In this document: piece after piece, positions 17,654-26,604 of the stretch
Layout of the letters: every line of letters begins with the position of its first letter
Position numbering within the stretch: the stretch's first letter is position 1
From: Deltaproteobacteria bacterium
GTDB lineage: Bacteria; Desulfobacterota; Syntrophia; Syntrophales; Smithellaceae
Reading direction: 5' to 3'
Assembly: GCA_025361065.1 (NCBI GenBank)
Contig: JANYAY010000085.1
Coordinates: 1-57,863 of the forward strand
DNA: 57,863 nt
Position numbers and translations under genes: made by a program
The notes under the pieces: model-generated
Told to the model about the DNA's origin: nothing
The model's input: the letters and a program-made list of their open reading frames with translations, nothing else
The model's database searches: none

Positions 17654-17721
17654 ACTTTGATCCTCCTCACCCTGTTTAGATTAAAATACCCTGGGGACAT
17701 GTCACTCCACGCCCCGACAAT

Positions 17722-17896
17722 TAGAGAGACCTTTGCACAACTTCATAAAACTAACAATTATGTCATTCCGTGCAAGCGAAGCGCGACGAAGAGCCTGCCC
17801 CGTACTTGATACGGGTGAATCCAGGATTATCAATGGTTTTCTGGATACCGGCCTTCGCCGGTATGACAATTAGAGTGGTTGTGCAAAGCTCTCTTA
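17722..17896 (+). repeat. Repeat family 2, copy 2, with imperfect flanking inverted repeat
   Basis: The core (17761-17867) is identical to copy 1 over its first 55 bases and similar in the rest. It is flanked by a different, imperfect inverted repeat: AGAGAGACCTTTGCACAAC at about 17723-17741 and GTTGTGCAAAGCTCTCTTA at about 17879-17897. The GAGACCTTTGCACAA arm recalls IS5-type termini, which is only a resemblance. Apart from this element I see nothing in the 342-base gap between the fadD and 17996 genes. Confidence 0.75.
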
Positions 17897-17995
17897 GACA
17901 AGACATTGCTTTCCGACAGGCTAAATATCAGCTCGTCTTTCATAACTATGGACAATTGCAGTTTTAGTTTCAGAACCATTCTGCGGGCATAACGT

Positions 17996-18544
17996 TCAGC
18001 ATGTAATCTCCCATTCGCAATATATTCCACTCCCCAGCGTTTCCGGGGGAATTCTTATGGGAACAGCCTTCATGTTCGGATTAAAATACGCAGTCTGGAA
18101 ATCCATCATGCGCTGTTCGATAAGCCTGCAGAAATTCTGTTCCCGGCCGTCACCTTCCTTCACCAGAGCATCAATAGTCGGGCAACTGGTTGCCCGCATA
18201 ATCCCATGATCCTTCGTTAGAAGTTCAAGCTCCATCCTGATATTGCCGGCCCAGGCCATCAGCTGGGAAGCTTTAAAGAATGCCTCCACGTCGTTGCCGT
18301 TGATCTTGAACATCCCCGTGAGGTGTTTAAGTTCGTAACGCATGTGCTTTTCCCATACCCAGAGATCCATCTCCATTGCTATTTCATTGCCGAAGCGCTC
18401 CTTGGCAGCAAGGTACCAAAAACCGTCCACCGCCAGAAACATTTTACGATAAAGATCGAGGCCTTTTAGCCGCATCTCTTCGCTGAAGTCATCCCAGGTT
18501 AAATTCGGCTGGAATTGGGCTGAGTAATCATTCATGTTACCCAT
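17996..18544 (-). CDS. Uncharacterised protein, resembles DUF6125-type proteins
   Basis: A soluble 182-residue protein, mostly helical, without signal or membrane segment. The N-terminal pattern GLDLYRKMFLAVDGFWYLAAKERFG resembles small proteins of the DUF6125 type common in Desulfobacterota and clostridia, whose biochemical role I do not know. A later cysteine segment (ATSCPT) and a C-terminal CEWE near the end fit that group. AGGAGG lies 5 bases before the ATG. It lies 140 bases downstream of the DapB-like dehydrogenase gene, possibly in the same transcript. Confidence 0.5.
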   Translation of the reverse strand: MGNMNDYSAQFQPNLTWDDFSEEMRLKGLDLYRKMFLAVDGFWYLAAKERFGNEIAMEMDLWVWEKHMRYELKHLTGMFKINGNDVEAFFKASQLMAWAGNIRMELELLTKDHGIMRATSCPTIDALVKEGDGREQNFCRLIEQRMMDFQTAYFNPNMKAVPIRIPPETLGSGIYCEWEITC

Positions 18545-18684
18545 TTCATCCTCCTATGTGTTTTTGATATTTAATATGCTGGTCCTGCCGACGCCTTAAC
18601 ACACTTTCCCTGCATGCTTTTATCGTTTACGCCCTCACTACTGCGAGTTCATCTCCGCTGGAAGAACGCCTGTTACCGATGCGT

Positions 18685-19728
18685 TTAGAGCCTCTCCCGG
18701 AAAGGGGCTAAAGGTGCATATCTGAAGAAGCCGGGTTCAGCCGCGCATACATACGGGATGGCCCTGATCACAGCAGCCGCCGTTGCATCGGCCCCGGCCC
18801 GGGACGGCGGCGCTGCGGGATCGGGATCCTCCAGGCTGAAGGACAGATGAACATTGGGACGTCCCTGAATTTCAATGCGCCAATGGACGGGGTCATCATC
18901 TCCGTGCAGCTTTGGCGAGGATGTCCAGAGCAGGGAGTGGGTCATTCTTCGTCCATCGGCAAATTCGGCGTTCCAGCGCCATTCGGTCGCGGCAACGGTC
19001 CCCTGACAAATGGTTCCGGCGGCAATTTTCATATCCTCTGGAGCTAGCGTCAGGCGATGGTCGGGCTTGATCGACGCAATACTCGTCCCCATGGCTTCGG
19101 CAACGTAAGCAAAGGTTTCGATGTAGAGATCGAAATAAAGCTGCGCGAGCGGTCCTTTCGTGATGTCGGTCACAGAGGGATCAGTGCCAAAGCCCATTGT
19201 GCCGAAAACAAAATCCGGCGCATCAATATAGGATCCGTCCACCATTTCGAAAGTGCCGATGTGATCGACCCGGGCACAAAGCCCCGACATGACCAGGGCA
19301 ATACGTTCGGCGATGAATCCCGGATTGAGGCCCACGCCGGCCAGGGTGCTGCCTCCGCGCTCACAGGCTCTCCTCAGCGGCCCGGCATATGTTTCTCCAT
19401 GGACTTCCGGAAAGAAGAACCCGTTGACGGAGATAACGCTTTTCCCCGATGAGAGAAAGTGTTCAACTTCGGTATTCTGCCTGTCATATGGTATGGTGAT
19501 GCGGGAGGTATGGACAACGACGTCGGCGGAAAGCGCCAGAATCTCATCGATGTTGTCCGTCGCGATGACGCCTGTTGCCGGACGCTTGGCAATCACACCG
19601 GCATCGAGTCCCACCTTGTTTTTCCCGTAGACATAGAGACCGACCAATGCCAGATCGGGATGATCGATGATGCGGCGCAAAGTGGATCGCCCGATGGATC
19701 CGGTTGCACATTGAATGACCCGGTACAT
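18685..19728 (-). CDS. DapB-like NAD(P)-dependent dehydrogenase
   Basis: The 347-residue protein has a Rossmann motif CATGSIGRSTL near residues 8-18 and the layout of dihydrodipicolinate-reductase-like dehydrogenases such as 2,4-diaminopentanoate dehydrogenase (segments VVHTSR, SVNGFFFPE, GVGLNPGFIAERI). Members reduce imines or related substrates, but many in anaerobe catabolic clusters have no assigned substrate. It is the first gene behind a near-consensus promoter with an embedded palindrome (19844-19872), so it is probably strongly expressed when a repressor is released. Confidence 0.75.
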   Translation of the reverse strand: MYRVIQCATGSIGRSTLRRIIDHPDLALVGLYVYGKNKVGLDAGVIAKRPATGVIATDNIDEILALSADVVVHTSRITIPYDRQNTEVEHFLSSGKSVISVNGFFFPEVHGETYAGPLRRACERGGSTLAGVGLNPGFIAERIALVMSGLCARVDHIGTFEMVDGSYIDAPDFVFGTMGFGTDPSVTDITKGPLAQLYFDLYIETFAYVAEAMGTSIASIKPDHRLTLAPEDMKIAAGTICQGTVAATEWRWNAEFADGRRMTHSLLWTSSPKLHGDDDPVHWRIEIQGRPNVHLSFSLEDPDPAAPPSRAGADATAAAVIRAIPYVCAAEPGFFRYAPLAPFRERL

Positions 19729-19843
19729 AATATTTCCCCCTCCATAATCACGCTTTAGGTTGGATCAGTCCGGGCCAAGCCCGGTCTGTTACCGGAAGAT
19801 GTCTTGTCTATATACTTGATGAGATATTGCTTTCAGGCGCGAA

Positions 19844-19872
19844 TCATACTTACCAGTAAGTAAGTTGTCAAG
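19844..19872 (-). promoter_or_regulatory. Near-consensus sigma-70 promoter with an operator palindrome in the spacer
   Basis: Read on the minus strand: TTGACA, a 17-base spacer, TATGAT. The spacer holds ACTTACTGGTAAGT (19849-19862), two 6-base arms separated by two bases, the size of a TetR-like operator. It lies about 115 bases upstream of the dehydrogenase start. A short CCGGGC/GCCCGG hairpin (about 19766-19780) lies in the leader. Confidence 0.75.
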
Positions 19873-20068
19873 AACTTTTCCCCCAAGATCCTGTGCCGGT
19901 ATGTAATGCCGGAAAGCGGTAATATTGCACAGGGGGGCGGGAAACCAGCGCTTTTTTGCAGGCAAAGCAGATATAAACGATTTGCCGCGACACAACGGAC
20001 TTCCGGGTTTGCCCGTCCGATATAATAATGGCCGGAAAGGAGGAGCGCCGCTATCAGGCAGAGCCCTA

Positions 20069-21448
20069 TTATTTCACCAGCCGGTCGAGCTTATGAACAA
20101 AATTTTCGATATTGTCGGACATACCGGACAGTTCCGCAGAGACGGCAGCGGTTTCCTCGGAACTCGCTGCATTGCGCTGAATAACAGTGTTCATATTATC
20201 GATGGCTTTTTCAATTTCCGCAATTCCCTTAGCCTGTTCCTGAGAAGATTTCGTAATGACCTTGAAATGCTCGATGAGCTTTTCGGTTGCTCTCACGAAG
20301 GTAGAAAAGGCCTCGTCTGAACTGACGGTAAGTTCTGTGCTCTTTTTGATGTTCTGGATGCTGCCCCCGATGATCTCCTGGGTGTTCTTCGAGGCTTCGG
20401 CGGATTTGCGTGCCAGATTGCGGACCTCATCGGCAACAACGGCAAAGCCTGCCCCGGCCTCACCTGCCCTTGCCGCCTCTACCGCTGCATTCAGGGCCAG
20501 AAGATTCGTCTGGAAGGCGATGGAGTCAATGGTCTTTGCTATGCGCACAGTCTGGACGCTGGCATCATTAACCTCGCCCATTGCACTCCGGAGGCTTTTA
20601 AGAGATTCGTTGGTGCTGGTGACGATCCGATATGTATCGGCTATGAGATTCTGAGCATCGATAACGGTTTCGTTATTCTTCAGGGTCTGCTCGGAGATCT
20701 CCTTCAGCATGGCGGATATTTCTTCCATGGAGGCCGCCTGCCCGACGGCTCCGGCGGACGTGTCCTGGCTCGACACAGCGATAATTCCCGAGATCTCCTT
20801 CAGCTTCCGGGAGTCCTCCCGGACATCGGCGACAGATTCCACTAATTTCGTGTTCACCCGCCGCATGGCTGTGATAATGAGAAGAGACAGGACACAGGAA
20901 AGAACAATGCTGATGAGACCGTCGACAAAGCCACTGACAGCGAGGCTGTGGGCCTCCGCGGTGGCAAGATGATCTTTGATGGCGAAAAAGTAGGTGAAAT
21001 AAAGGGCGATATACCATGCCATAATCGCCATAACGGCCTTTCTGTTGCAAAAGAGCGTGGTAAAAATGATGACGATGTACATGAAGTTGGCATAACTGAC
21101 AAAACCTTCATAGATTACCGGCCCCTTGTATTTGAGAAAAAAGCCCAGGGCCGAACTGGCTGTTATCGTAACCAGCATGGTGTATGCCGCTACGTTGTAT
21201 TTTCTCTTCCGAATGAGAACAATGCCGACAATACAAATCGCGAGAATGACAACAATAAGAGGAGCGGCGATTTTTGCTTTATCGGGCGCAACGGAAAGAA
21301 GAAGTCCCGCCAGGATGATAAATATGCCGATGCTGGCAAAACAAAAGATGTAAAGGAACCATGCCCGCTGCTGGGTAAGGTGATCTTGATTTTCGTAAAT
21401 GTTGATGGTGGATTCCCGTAGTTGCGTCCAGATATCGCTTCTGCTCAT
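20069..21448 (-). CDS. Methyl-accepting chemotaxis protein with polytopic membrane sensor
   Basis: A 459-residue chemoreceptor. The N-terminal 190 residues contain about six hydrophobic segments and no large periplasmic domain; no HAMP domain is evident. The rest is a coiled-coil signalling domain with the conserved tip [20 protein letters not shown] near residue 316, followed by [19 protein letters not shown]. It would signal to CheA/CheW. Sensing is probably within the membrane or of its energy state. The closest paralogue is the gene at 21748-23130, same strand, 299 bases upstream. No chemotaxis kinase or flagellar gene is nearby. Confidence 0.9.
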   Translation of the reverse strand: MSRSDIWTQLRESTINIYENQDHLTQQRAWFLYIFCFASIGIFIILAGLLLSVAPDKAKIAAPLIVVILAICIVGIVLIRKRKYNVAAYTMLVTITASSALGFFLKYKGPVIYEGFVSYANFMYIVIIFTTLFCNRKAVMAIMAWYIALYFTYFFAIKDHLATAEAHSLAVSGFVDGLISIVLSCVLSLLIITAMRRVNTKLVESVADVREDSRKLKEISGIIAVSSQDTSAGAVGQAASMEEISAMLKEISEQTLKNNETVIDAQNLIADTYRIVTSTNESLKSLRSAMGEVNDASVQTVRIAKTIDSIAFQTNLLALNAAVEAARAGEAGAGFAVVADEVRNLARKSAEASKNTQEIIGGSIQNIKKSTELTVSSDEAFSTFVRATEKLIEHFKVITKSSQEQAKGIAEIEKAIDNMNTVIQRNAASSEETAAVSAELSGMSDNIENFVHKLDRLVK

Positions 21449-21747
21449 TTGTGCTCCCTCTCTTTATAGATGGTTAACATTTATGCAATTCGCGAATTTG
21501 TTGCGGCGCAATTTATCAGCAAAATAATTTTATATCAATGCATAAGATGCAATATATCCATATTCTGACAAGACATTGCTTTACGGCAGGGGGAATAGGG
21601 GGAAGTGGGCATCTTTCGCCACTGCCGGGACAGCTGTTTTCAGCAACCATCCCTGTAGAAGAACTCAGGAGATCTCTGTTGTACAATCATTATATGAGAT
21701 CACCAAAAAAGGCCGTCAAAGAGTAAGTATCGTTTCCGGGTGCCGGA

Positions 21748-23130
21748 TTATGCGTTTACCAGTTTATCGAGATGCTTCACGAAGTCACTTATATTATCGG
21801 CAATGGTTGTCAGTTCGTTGGACACGGCGGCCGCTTCCTCTGAACTGGCGGCGTTCCCCTGAATAATGTGGTTCACTTCATCGACAGCTTTTTCAATCTC
21901 CAGAATGCCTTCGGCCTGCTCCTGGGAGGATGCGGTAATTTCCTTCAGGTAGCCGTCCAGTTGGCTTGAGACCTGCGAAAACATGGAAAAAGCTTCATAA
22001 GAAACGACGACCAGATCGGAACTTTTCTTGATGTTCTTGATGTTGCTGGAAATGATTTCCTGCGTGTTTTTCGATGCTTCCGCCGATTTACGGGCCAGGG
22101 ACCGCACTTCCTCGGCGACGACGGCAAAACCCGCCCCCGCTTCACCCGCCCGTGCGGCTTCCACGGCGGCGTTCAAGGCCAACAGATTGGTCTGAAAAGC
22201 TATGGAGTCAATGGTTTTGATGACCCGCACCGTTTTTTCACTGGCATCGTTGACTTCATCCATGGATGTCCGGAGATTGGTCAGCGACTTGTTTGTCTGC
22301 ACGATAACCTCGCCGGCGCCGGCCATGAGCAAAATGGCTTTTTCCACAACATTCCGATTCGCTTTCGTCTTATCGGCAATTTCCTTCAGCATGGATGCCG
22401 TCTCTTCCATAGAGGCTGCCTGGCTGGACGAACCGGTGGCGAGGCTCTGACTTGCCGCGTCCATGACGCCGGATATTTCATCGAGCTTTTGGGAGGCAGT
22501 TCTCACGTCGGCGACGGAATCGACGAGACGGACATTGGCCTTCCTCATGGATGTGATGATAAGAAAGGAAAGGAGGCAGGTGATGATCATGCAGACCAGG
22601 TTGTTGGCGAAGGAACGGGTGATAATGTCCAGAATCTCCGGACTGAGAAGTGGTTTGATCACCATGAAATACGCCGAATCGACAATGATGACCCAGACCA
22701 TCGTTAAGATGATCATCTTCCTTTCGCAGAAAAGGGTTGCAAAGGCGATGGTGACGAAAAAAAAGTACGACGTCGCCGTGAATCCCTCAATGATCGTCGG
22801 CGACTTGGTCTTGGCATAAAAACTTCCCGCCACGGCCAGCAGCTGAAAGATCAGAATAAAATTTGCTGCAAAGCTGAATTTCCCGGCTCTGATCAGATAC
22901 ATGGCCAGAAGCCCCATCACCGACGCCAGAACCAGAAGGGGTGAGGAGAATTTTGCCTTTCCCGGATCGACAACAAACAACGTGATGGCCAGACCGAGAA
23001 AGAGCACAAAAGCAAAACTCAAAAAAATGTACATATACCAGGCACGCTGCTGGGTAAGGTAATCGCTGCTGCCGTAACGCCCGATGATGGATTCCCGCAT
23101 TCGCTGCCAGATGTTTCCACTGCCTGTCAT
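21748..23130 (-). CDS. Methyl-accepting chemotaxis protein, paralogue of the downstream receptor
   Basis: The 460-residue protein has the same layout as its neighbour: starting with W(Q)xMRES, about six membrane segments in the first 190 residues, then the signalling coiled coil with [20 protein letters not shown] and [19 protein letters not shown]. The N-terminal QQRAWYMYI stretch and most of the signalling domain match the 20069-21448 receptor, showing tandem duplication; the membrane part is more divergent, suggesting different stimuli. GGAGG precedes the ATG. Confidence 0.9.
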   Translation of the reverse strand: MTGSGNIWQRMRESIIGRYGSSDYLTQQRAWYMYIFLSFAFVLFLGLAITLFVVDPGKAKFSSPLLVLASVMGLLAMYLIRAGKFSFAANFILIFQLLAVAGSFYAKTKSPTIIEGFTATSYFFFVTIAFATLFCERKMIILTMVWVIIVDSAYFMVIKPLLSPEILDIITRSFANNLVCMIITCLLSFLIITSMRKANVRLVDSVADVRTASQKLDEISGVMDAASQSLATGSSSQAASMEETASMLKEIADKTKANRNVVEKAILLMAGAGEVIVQTNKSLTNLRTSMDEVNDASEKTVRVIKTIDSIAFQTNLLALNAAVEAARAGEAGAGFAVVAEEVRSLARKSAEASKNTQEIISSNIKNIKKSSDLVVVSYEAFSMFSQVSSQLDGYLKEITASSQEQAEGILEIEKAVDEVNHIIQGNAASSEEAAAVSNELTTIADNISDFVKHLDKLVNA

Positions 23131-23268
23131 GTTGCCTCCTGATGCGATCTGAGATTGTTTCTAACGGGGGCGAATATAGGAAAGTTCTCTTTGCCTGTCA
23201 ACCACTTTTCCCACATTTCCCGCATTGTTAATGTCCGCCGCCCGTTAAACATGGGTCTGATATTCGGC

Positions 23269-23298
23269 TTGACTTATGAACCTACTTATATCTATAAA
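23269..23298 (+). promoter_or_regulatory. Likely sigma-70 promoter of the sigma-54 activator gene
   Basis: TTGACT (23269-23274), an 18-base spacer and TATAAA (23293-23298) lie about 100 bases upstream of the GTG start. This is the best promoter-like sequence in the divergent gap. Confidence 0.5.
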
Positions 23299-23399
23299 TC
23301 GTTACAAAAAAATGCCGTCCAACAACTCCTTTTCATAAACATTCCAGCACTGGATGACAAGAAATGGAATAAGTAAAACTGAAATCAACGGAGGAACGC

Positions 23400-26300
23400 G
23401 TGTCCACTGTCAATTGCAATTCCAAGCCAGACGATGACCAGCGGCTGCTTGCCATCGCCGCCCTGTTTAACGGGGAGTTCTCCATCGACTGTCTTGTTGA
23501 TCTGCTGCCGGAAAAGAAACCATCCCAGATTATTTCCCAGCTGGAGAAAAGCATAACCGAAGGAATCCTGGTGAAAAAGACACCCGGCTCTTATATATTC
23601 AAAGATTTAAAAAAGCGGGAGAAATTCATCCGGCTTCTTCCGGAACCGGAAGAGAAGATGCTTCATGGATACATCGCGGACATTCTGATGCGCCAGTTAC
23701 CCGACGATGAGCAGAAGGCCCATGCCGTCGCCCATCATCTCGTGCATATTGCCAATGATGTGGAAAGGTGCCGTTATCTGATCAAGGCGGGTGACCTCCA
23801 CCGCAAAACCTTCCAGGCTGAACATGCCCTGCAGTGTTACAGCAAGGTTCTTGATGATCTTTCCTGTCTGAACGGCGCGGAAGAAGACCGCCTCTTCAGC
23901 GAAACCGCCATTAAATATTCCAAGATATCGACGGCGAGACATGACACGACAAAAGTCCTTTCCATCCTGGAATCGGCCCTCAAGCGTGCCGAGAAGTGGG
24001 ACATGAAAGCCCTTCAGGCTCTGCTGAAAATGCACATGGCCAAAAACGAATGGCTCCGGTCGAGATATACCAGCGCCCTGAAATTTTTTGAAGAAGGCTG
24101 GTCATTGGCCCATGAAGTGGGTGACCCCCAGTTGATGCTTGTAGCCACCAATTTCAGCACCTTTTTTCTCTTCTGGCAGGGCCGCTTTCAGGAAGCGATC
24201 CGGATCTACGAAAAATCCGTACCCGATATCGAAAGATATCCCCAGGGAGGTTTTCCCCTCCTGGCCGTTATCACGGTCGGTTATTGTTACGCCCAGACAG
24301 GCCAGATCACCCAGGGTCTGGGGATGCTCGACGCCCTGCGCACCCATGGTCTGGACAAAGGGGATGTTTACCTGACCGCCTACGCGGAAGGCAATATCGG
24401 CGTCATCCTTCTCGACATCGGCCGCGTCGATGAGGCCATCGTGTTTCTGGAAAGGTCGGCCAAGGAGGCGCAGGAGGCCCACAACGACTGGGTCTGGATA
24501 TCAGTGCAGACCTCCCTGGCCTATGCCTATTACCTGAAAGGAGAAAAAAAGCAGGCGGTAAAATGTCTCCAAAGCTTTCTGCAGCAGAGCCGCAGAGTCC
24601 AGACGACAGTCTATCTCTACGCCTACCTTTTGGAACTCTGTCTGGCCATAAAAATGGGGGAACTTCCTTCCGTGGAGGGCCTATCCCTGGAAAAAGAAAT
24701 TCAGGCCATGATCCGCGGGAAGAACATCCTCCTCAAAGGCGTGGCTTACCGGTATGAGGCCATCATCCGGCAGATGGAAGGGGAGAGCCGGGAGAAAATC
24801 GTCTCGTCCCTGGAAAATTCCATATCGTGGCTGGAAGAATCGGGCAGCCAGATTGAGCTTGCCAAATCGCGGCTGGAACTGGCCCGGCAGCACCTCTTTC
24901 TGGGCGATAATGACAAAGCCAAGGAACTGACCCTCACCGCCACCAAGGTCCTCGATGGCATCAATGAAACGCTGGTTCCGGACGACCTGCGGGCGCTCAT
25001 CAAAGATCGTCCCCTTAACGAAAACCTCCTCAAGGAGATATTAACCCTCGGGCAGGAGGTTGTCACCATCCAGGACCACAGAGACCTCGTCCAGCACATC
25101 CTGTCCACGTTAAACAGAATCACCGGTGCAGAGAGGGGCGCCATCTTCCTCCTCGAAAACGAAGGGCATGTTACAAAACTATTATTGAGAGCCTCCAAAA
25201 ACCTCACACCGGAGCAAATCGGCAATGAAGGATTTTCCTCTTCCATGAAGCTGATCGAAAAAGTTGCCGCGAAGGGAACCGGCCACATTGTCGGAACCGA
25301 GGAAAGCGAAGATTCCGCTGCATCTTCGGCCATCCGCTCCCGCATTTGCGTCCCCATGATCCTCCGCGGCAGAACCGTGGGAGTTCTCTATCATGACAAT
25401 CGCCTGCTCAGCAGCGCCTTTCGGGAATCCGACCTGGAACTCCTCTCTTATTTCGCGGCGCTCGCCGCATTTGCACTGGACAATGTCAAGGCTTACGAAG
25501 AGATCAGGAGACTGAATCAAAACCTCAGCGAGGAGACGCTCTATTACAAAGAAGAACACCTGCAGACGCTGCACTTTGAAGACATTGTGGGGGAAAGCCC
25601 GGAGATCAAGCACGTTCTTTCTCAGATCGACCAGGTGACGGAGACCGACGCCACGGTGATGATCATCGGTGAAACCGGCTCCGGCAAAGAACTGGTGGCC
25701 AGGGCCATCCATCGCCACAGCCGCCGGAAGGACAAACCATTTATCAAGGTAAATTGCAGCGCCCTGCCGGAGAGCCTCATCCCCAGCGAACTGTTCGGTC
25801 ATGAAAAGGGCTCCTTCACCGGCGCCACCCAACGGCGTCTGGGACGTTTTGAACTGGCCAACGGCGGCACCCTTTTTCTCGATGAGATCGGTGAAATCAG
25901 CCAGGACATTCAGGTCCGTCTGCTGCGTGTTCTGCAAAACGGTGAGTTTGAGCGGGTCGGTGGAAGCGAAACCCTGCGTTCCGACTTCCGGCTCGTGGTG
26001 GCCACCAACCGTAATCTGGAAAAGGACGTCAAGACGCAGAAATTCCGGGCAGACCTGTATTATCGTCTCGCCGTCTTTCCCATCCAAGTACCGCCTCTGC
26101 GGGAAAGAACCGAAGACATTCCCCTCCTGGCCTATTATTTTCTGAAGATATATTCTCAGAAAAGGGGAAAGATTTTCTCGAAGATCCCTAATTCCGAGAT
26201 AGAGAAACTCCTCCACTATGACTGGCCGGGAAACGTCCGCGAGCTGGAGAATATTATCGAGAGAGGAACGATCCTCAATTCGGGCCCCCTCTTCCGGGTG

Positions 26301-26534
26301 CCCGACCTCGGATCAACGCAAAAAGACTATTCCACCGACAGGGGCGGGATGACCCTTATGGAAAATGAACGCCGGCATATCCTTTGGGCGCTGCAACAGA
26401 CAAACTGGAAGGTAAGGGGCAAAGGCGGAGCGGCGGAACTCCTCAATCTTCCCCCATCCACACTGGCCTTCCGCATGAACAAACTAGGCATCCGGAGGCC
26501 TAAAAGTTCCCACCACAGCGAGCCGGAAGACTGA
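23400..26534 (+). CDS. Sigma-54-dependent activator with TPR-like, GAF, AAA+ and Fis domains
   Basis: The 1044-residue protein starts at GTG with GGAGG 6 bases upstream. Residues about 1-100 resemble a winged-helix region and 100-540 a series of TPR-like helical hairpins, as in MalT-type regulators. A GAF domain lies at about 555-700 and an AAA+ sigma-54 interaction domain at about 730-965, with Walker A GETGSGKE near 757, GSFTGA near 803 (a GAFTGA variant) and Walker B LFLDEIGE near 825. A Fis-type helix-turn-helix is at about 985-1035. There is no receiver domain, so a ligand or protein partner is probably sensed. It faces the catabolic block, whose two ends carry -24/-12 promoters, so it is the obvious candidate activator. 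Confidence 0.92.
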   Translation: MSTVNCNSKPDDDQRLLAIAALFNGEFSIDCLVDLLPEKKPSQIISQLEKSITEGILVKKTPGSYIFKDLKKREKFIRLLPEPEEKMLHGYIADILMRQLPDDEQKAHAVAHHLVHIANDVERCRYLIKAGDLHRKTFQAEHALQCYSKVLDDLSCLNGAEEDRLFSETAIKYSKISTARHDTTKVLSILESALKRAEKWDMKALQALLKMHMAKNEWLRSRYTSALKFFEEGWSLAHEVGDPQLMLVATNFSTFFLFWQGRFQEAIRIYEKSVPDIERYPQGGFPLLAVITVGYCYAQTGQITQGLGMLDALRTHGLDKGDVYLTAYAEGNIGVILLDIGRVDEAIVFLERSAKEAQEAHNDWVWISVQTSLAYAYYLKGEKKQAVKCLQSFLQQSRRVQTTVYLYAYLLELCLAIKMGELPSVEGLSLEKEIQAMIRGKNILLKGVAYRYEAIIRQMEGESREKIVSSLENSISWLEESGSQIELAKSRLELARQHLFLGDNDKAKELTLTATKVLDGINETLVPDDLRALIKDRPLNENLLKEILTLGQEVVTIQDHRDLVQHILSTLNRITGAERGAIFLLENEGHVTKLLLRASKNLTPEQIGNEGFSSSMKLIEKVAAKGTGHIVGTEESEDSAASSAIRSRICVPMILRGRTVGVLYHDNRLLSSAFRESDLELLSYFAALAAFALDNVKAYEEIRRLNQNLSEETLYYKEEHLQTLHFEDIVGESPEIKHVLSQIDQVTETDATVMIIGETGSGKELVARAIHRHSRRKDKPFIKVNCSALPESLIPSELFGHEKGSFTGATQRRLGRFELANGGTLFLDEIGEISQDIQVRLLRVLQNGEFERVGGSETLRSDFRLVVATNRNLEKDVKTQKFRADLYYRLAVFPIQVPPLRERTEDIPLLAYYFLKIYSQKRGKIFSKIPNSEIEKLLHYDWPGNVRELENIIERGTILNSGPLFRVPDLGSTQKDYSTDRGGMTLMENERRHILWALQQTNWKVRGKGGAAELLNLPPSTLAFRMNKLGIRRPKSSHHSEPED

Positions 26535-26576
26535 AAAAACCCTCTCTGGATGAAGCCATAGCCTTATCCGGAGAGG
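26535..26576 (-). terminator. Intrinsic terminator at the end of the catabolic block
   Basis: The inverted repeat CCTCTCTGGAT (26541-26551) and ATCCGGAGAGG (26566-26576) is followed on the minus strand by GTTTTTTC (26534-26541), 29 bases after the stop of the last fadD. On the plus strand it is followed by a weaker T-rich stretch, so it may also end the activator transcript. Confidence 0.8.
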
Positions 26577-26604
26577 TGTGTTCTGTCTTTTCCGGGTGTG
26601 TTGA

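Noticed and set aside
25182-26216. Long minus-strand frame opposite the AAA+ domain
   Set aside because: The plus strand carries all AAA+ motifs in order; the minus frame has no domain and no ribosome binding site.
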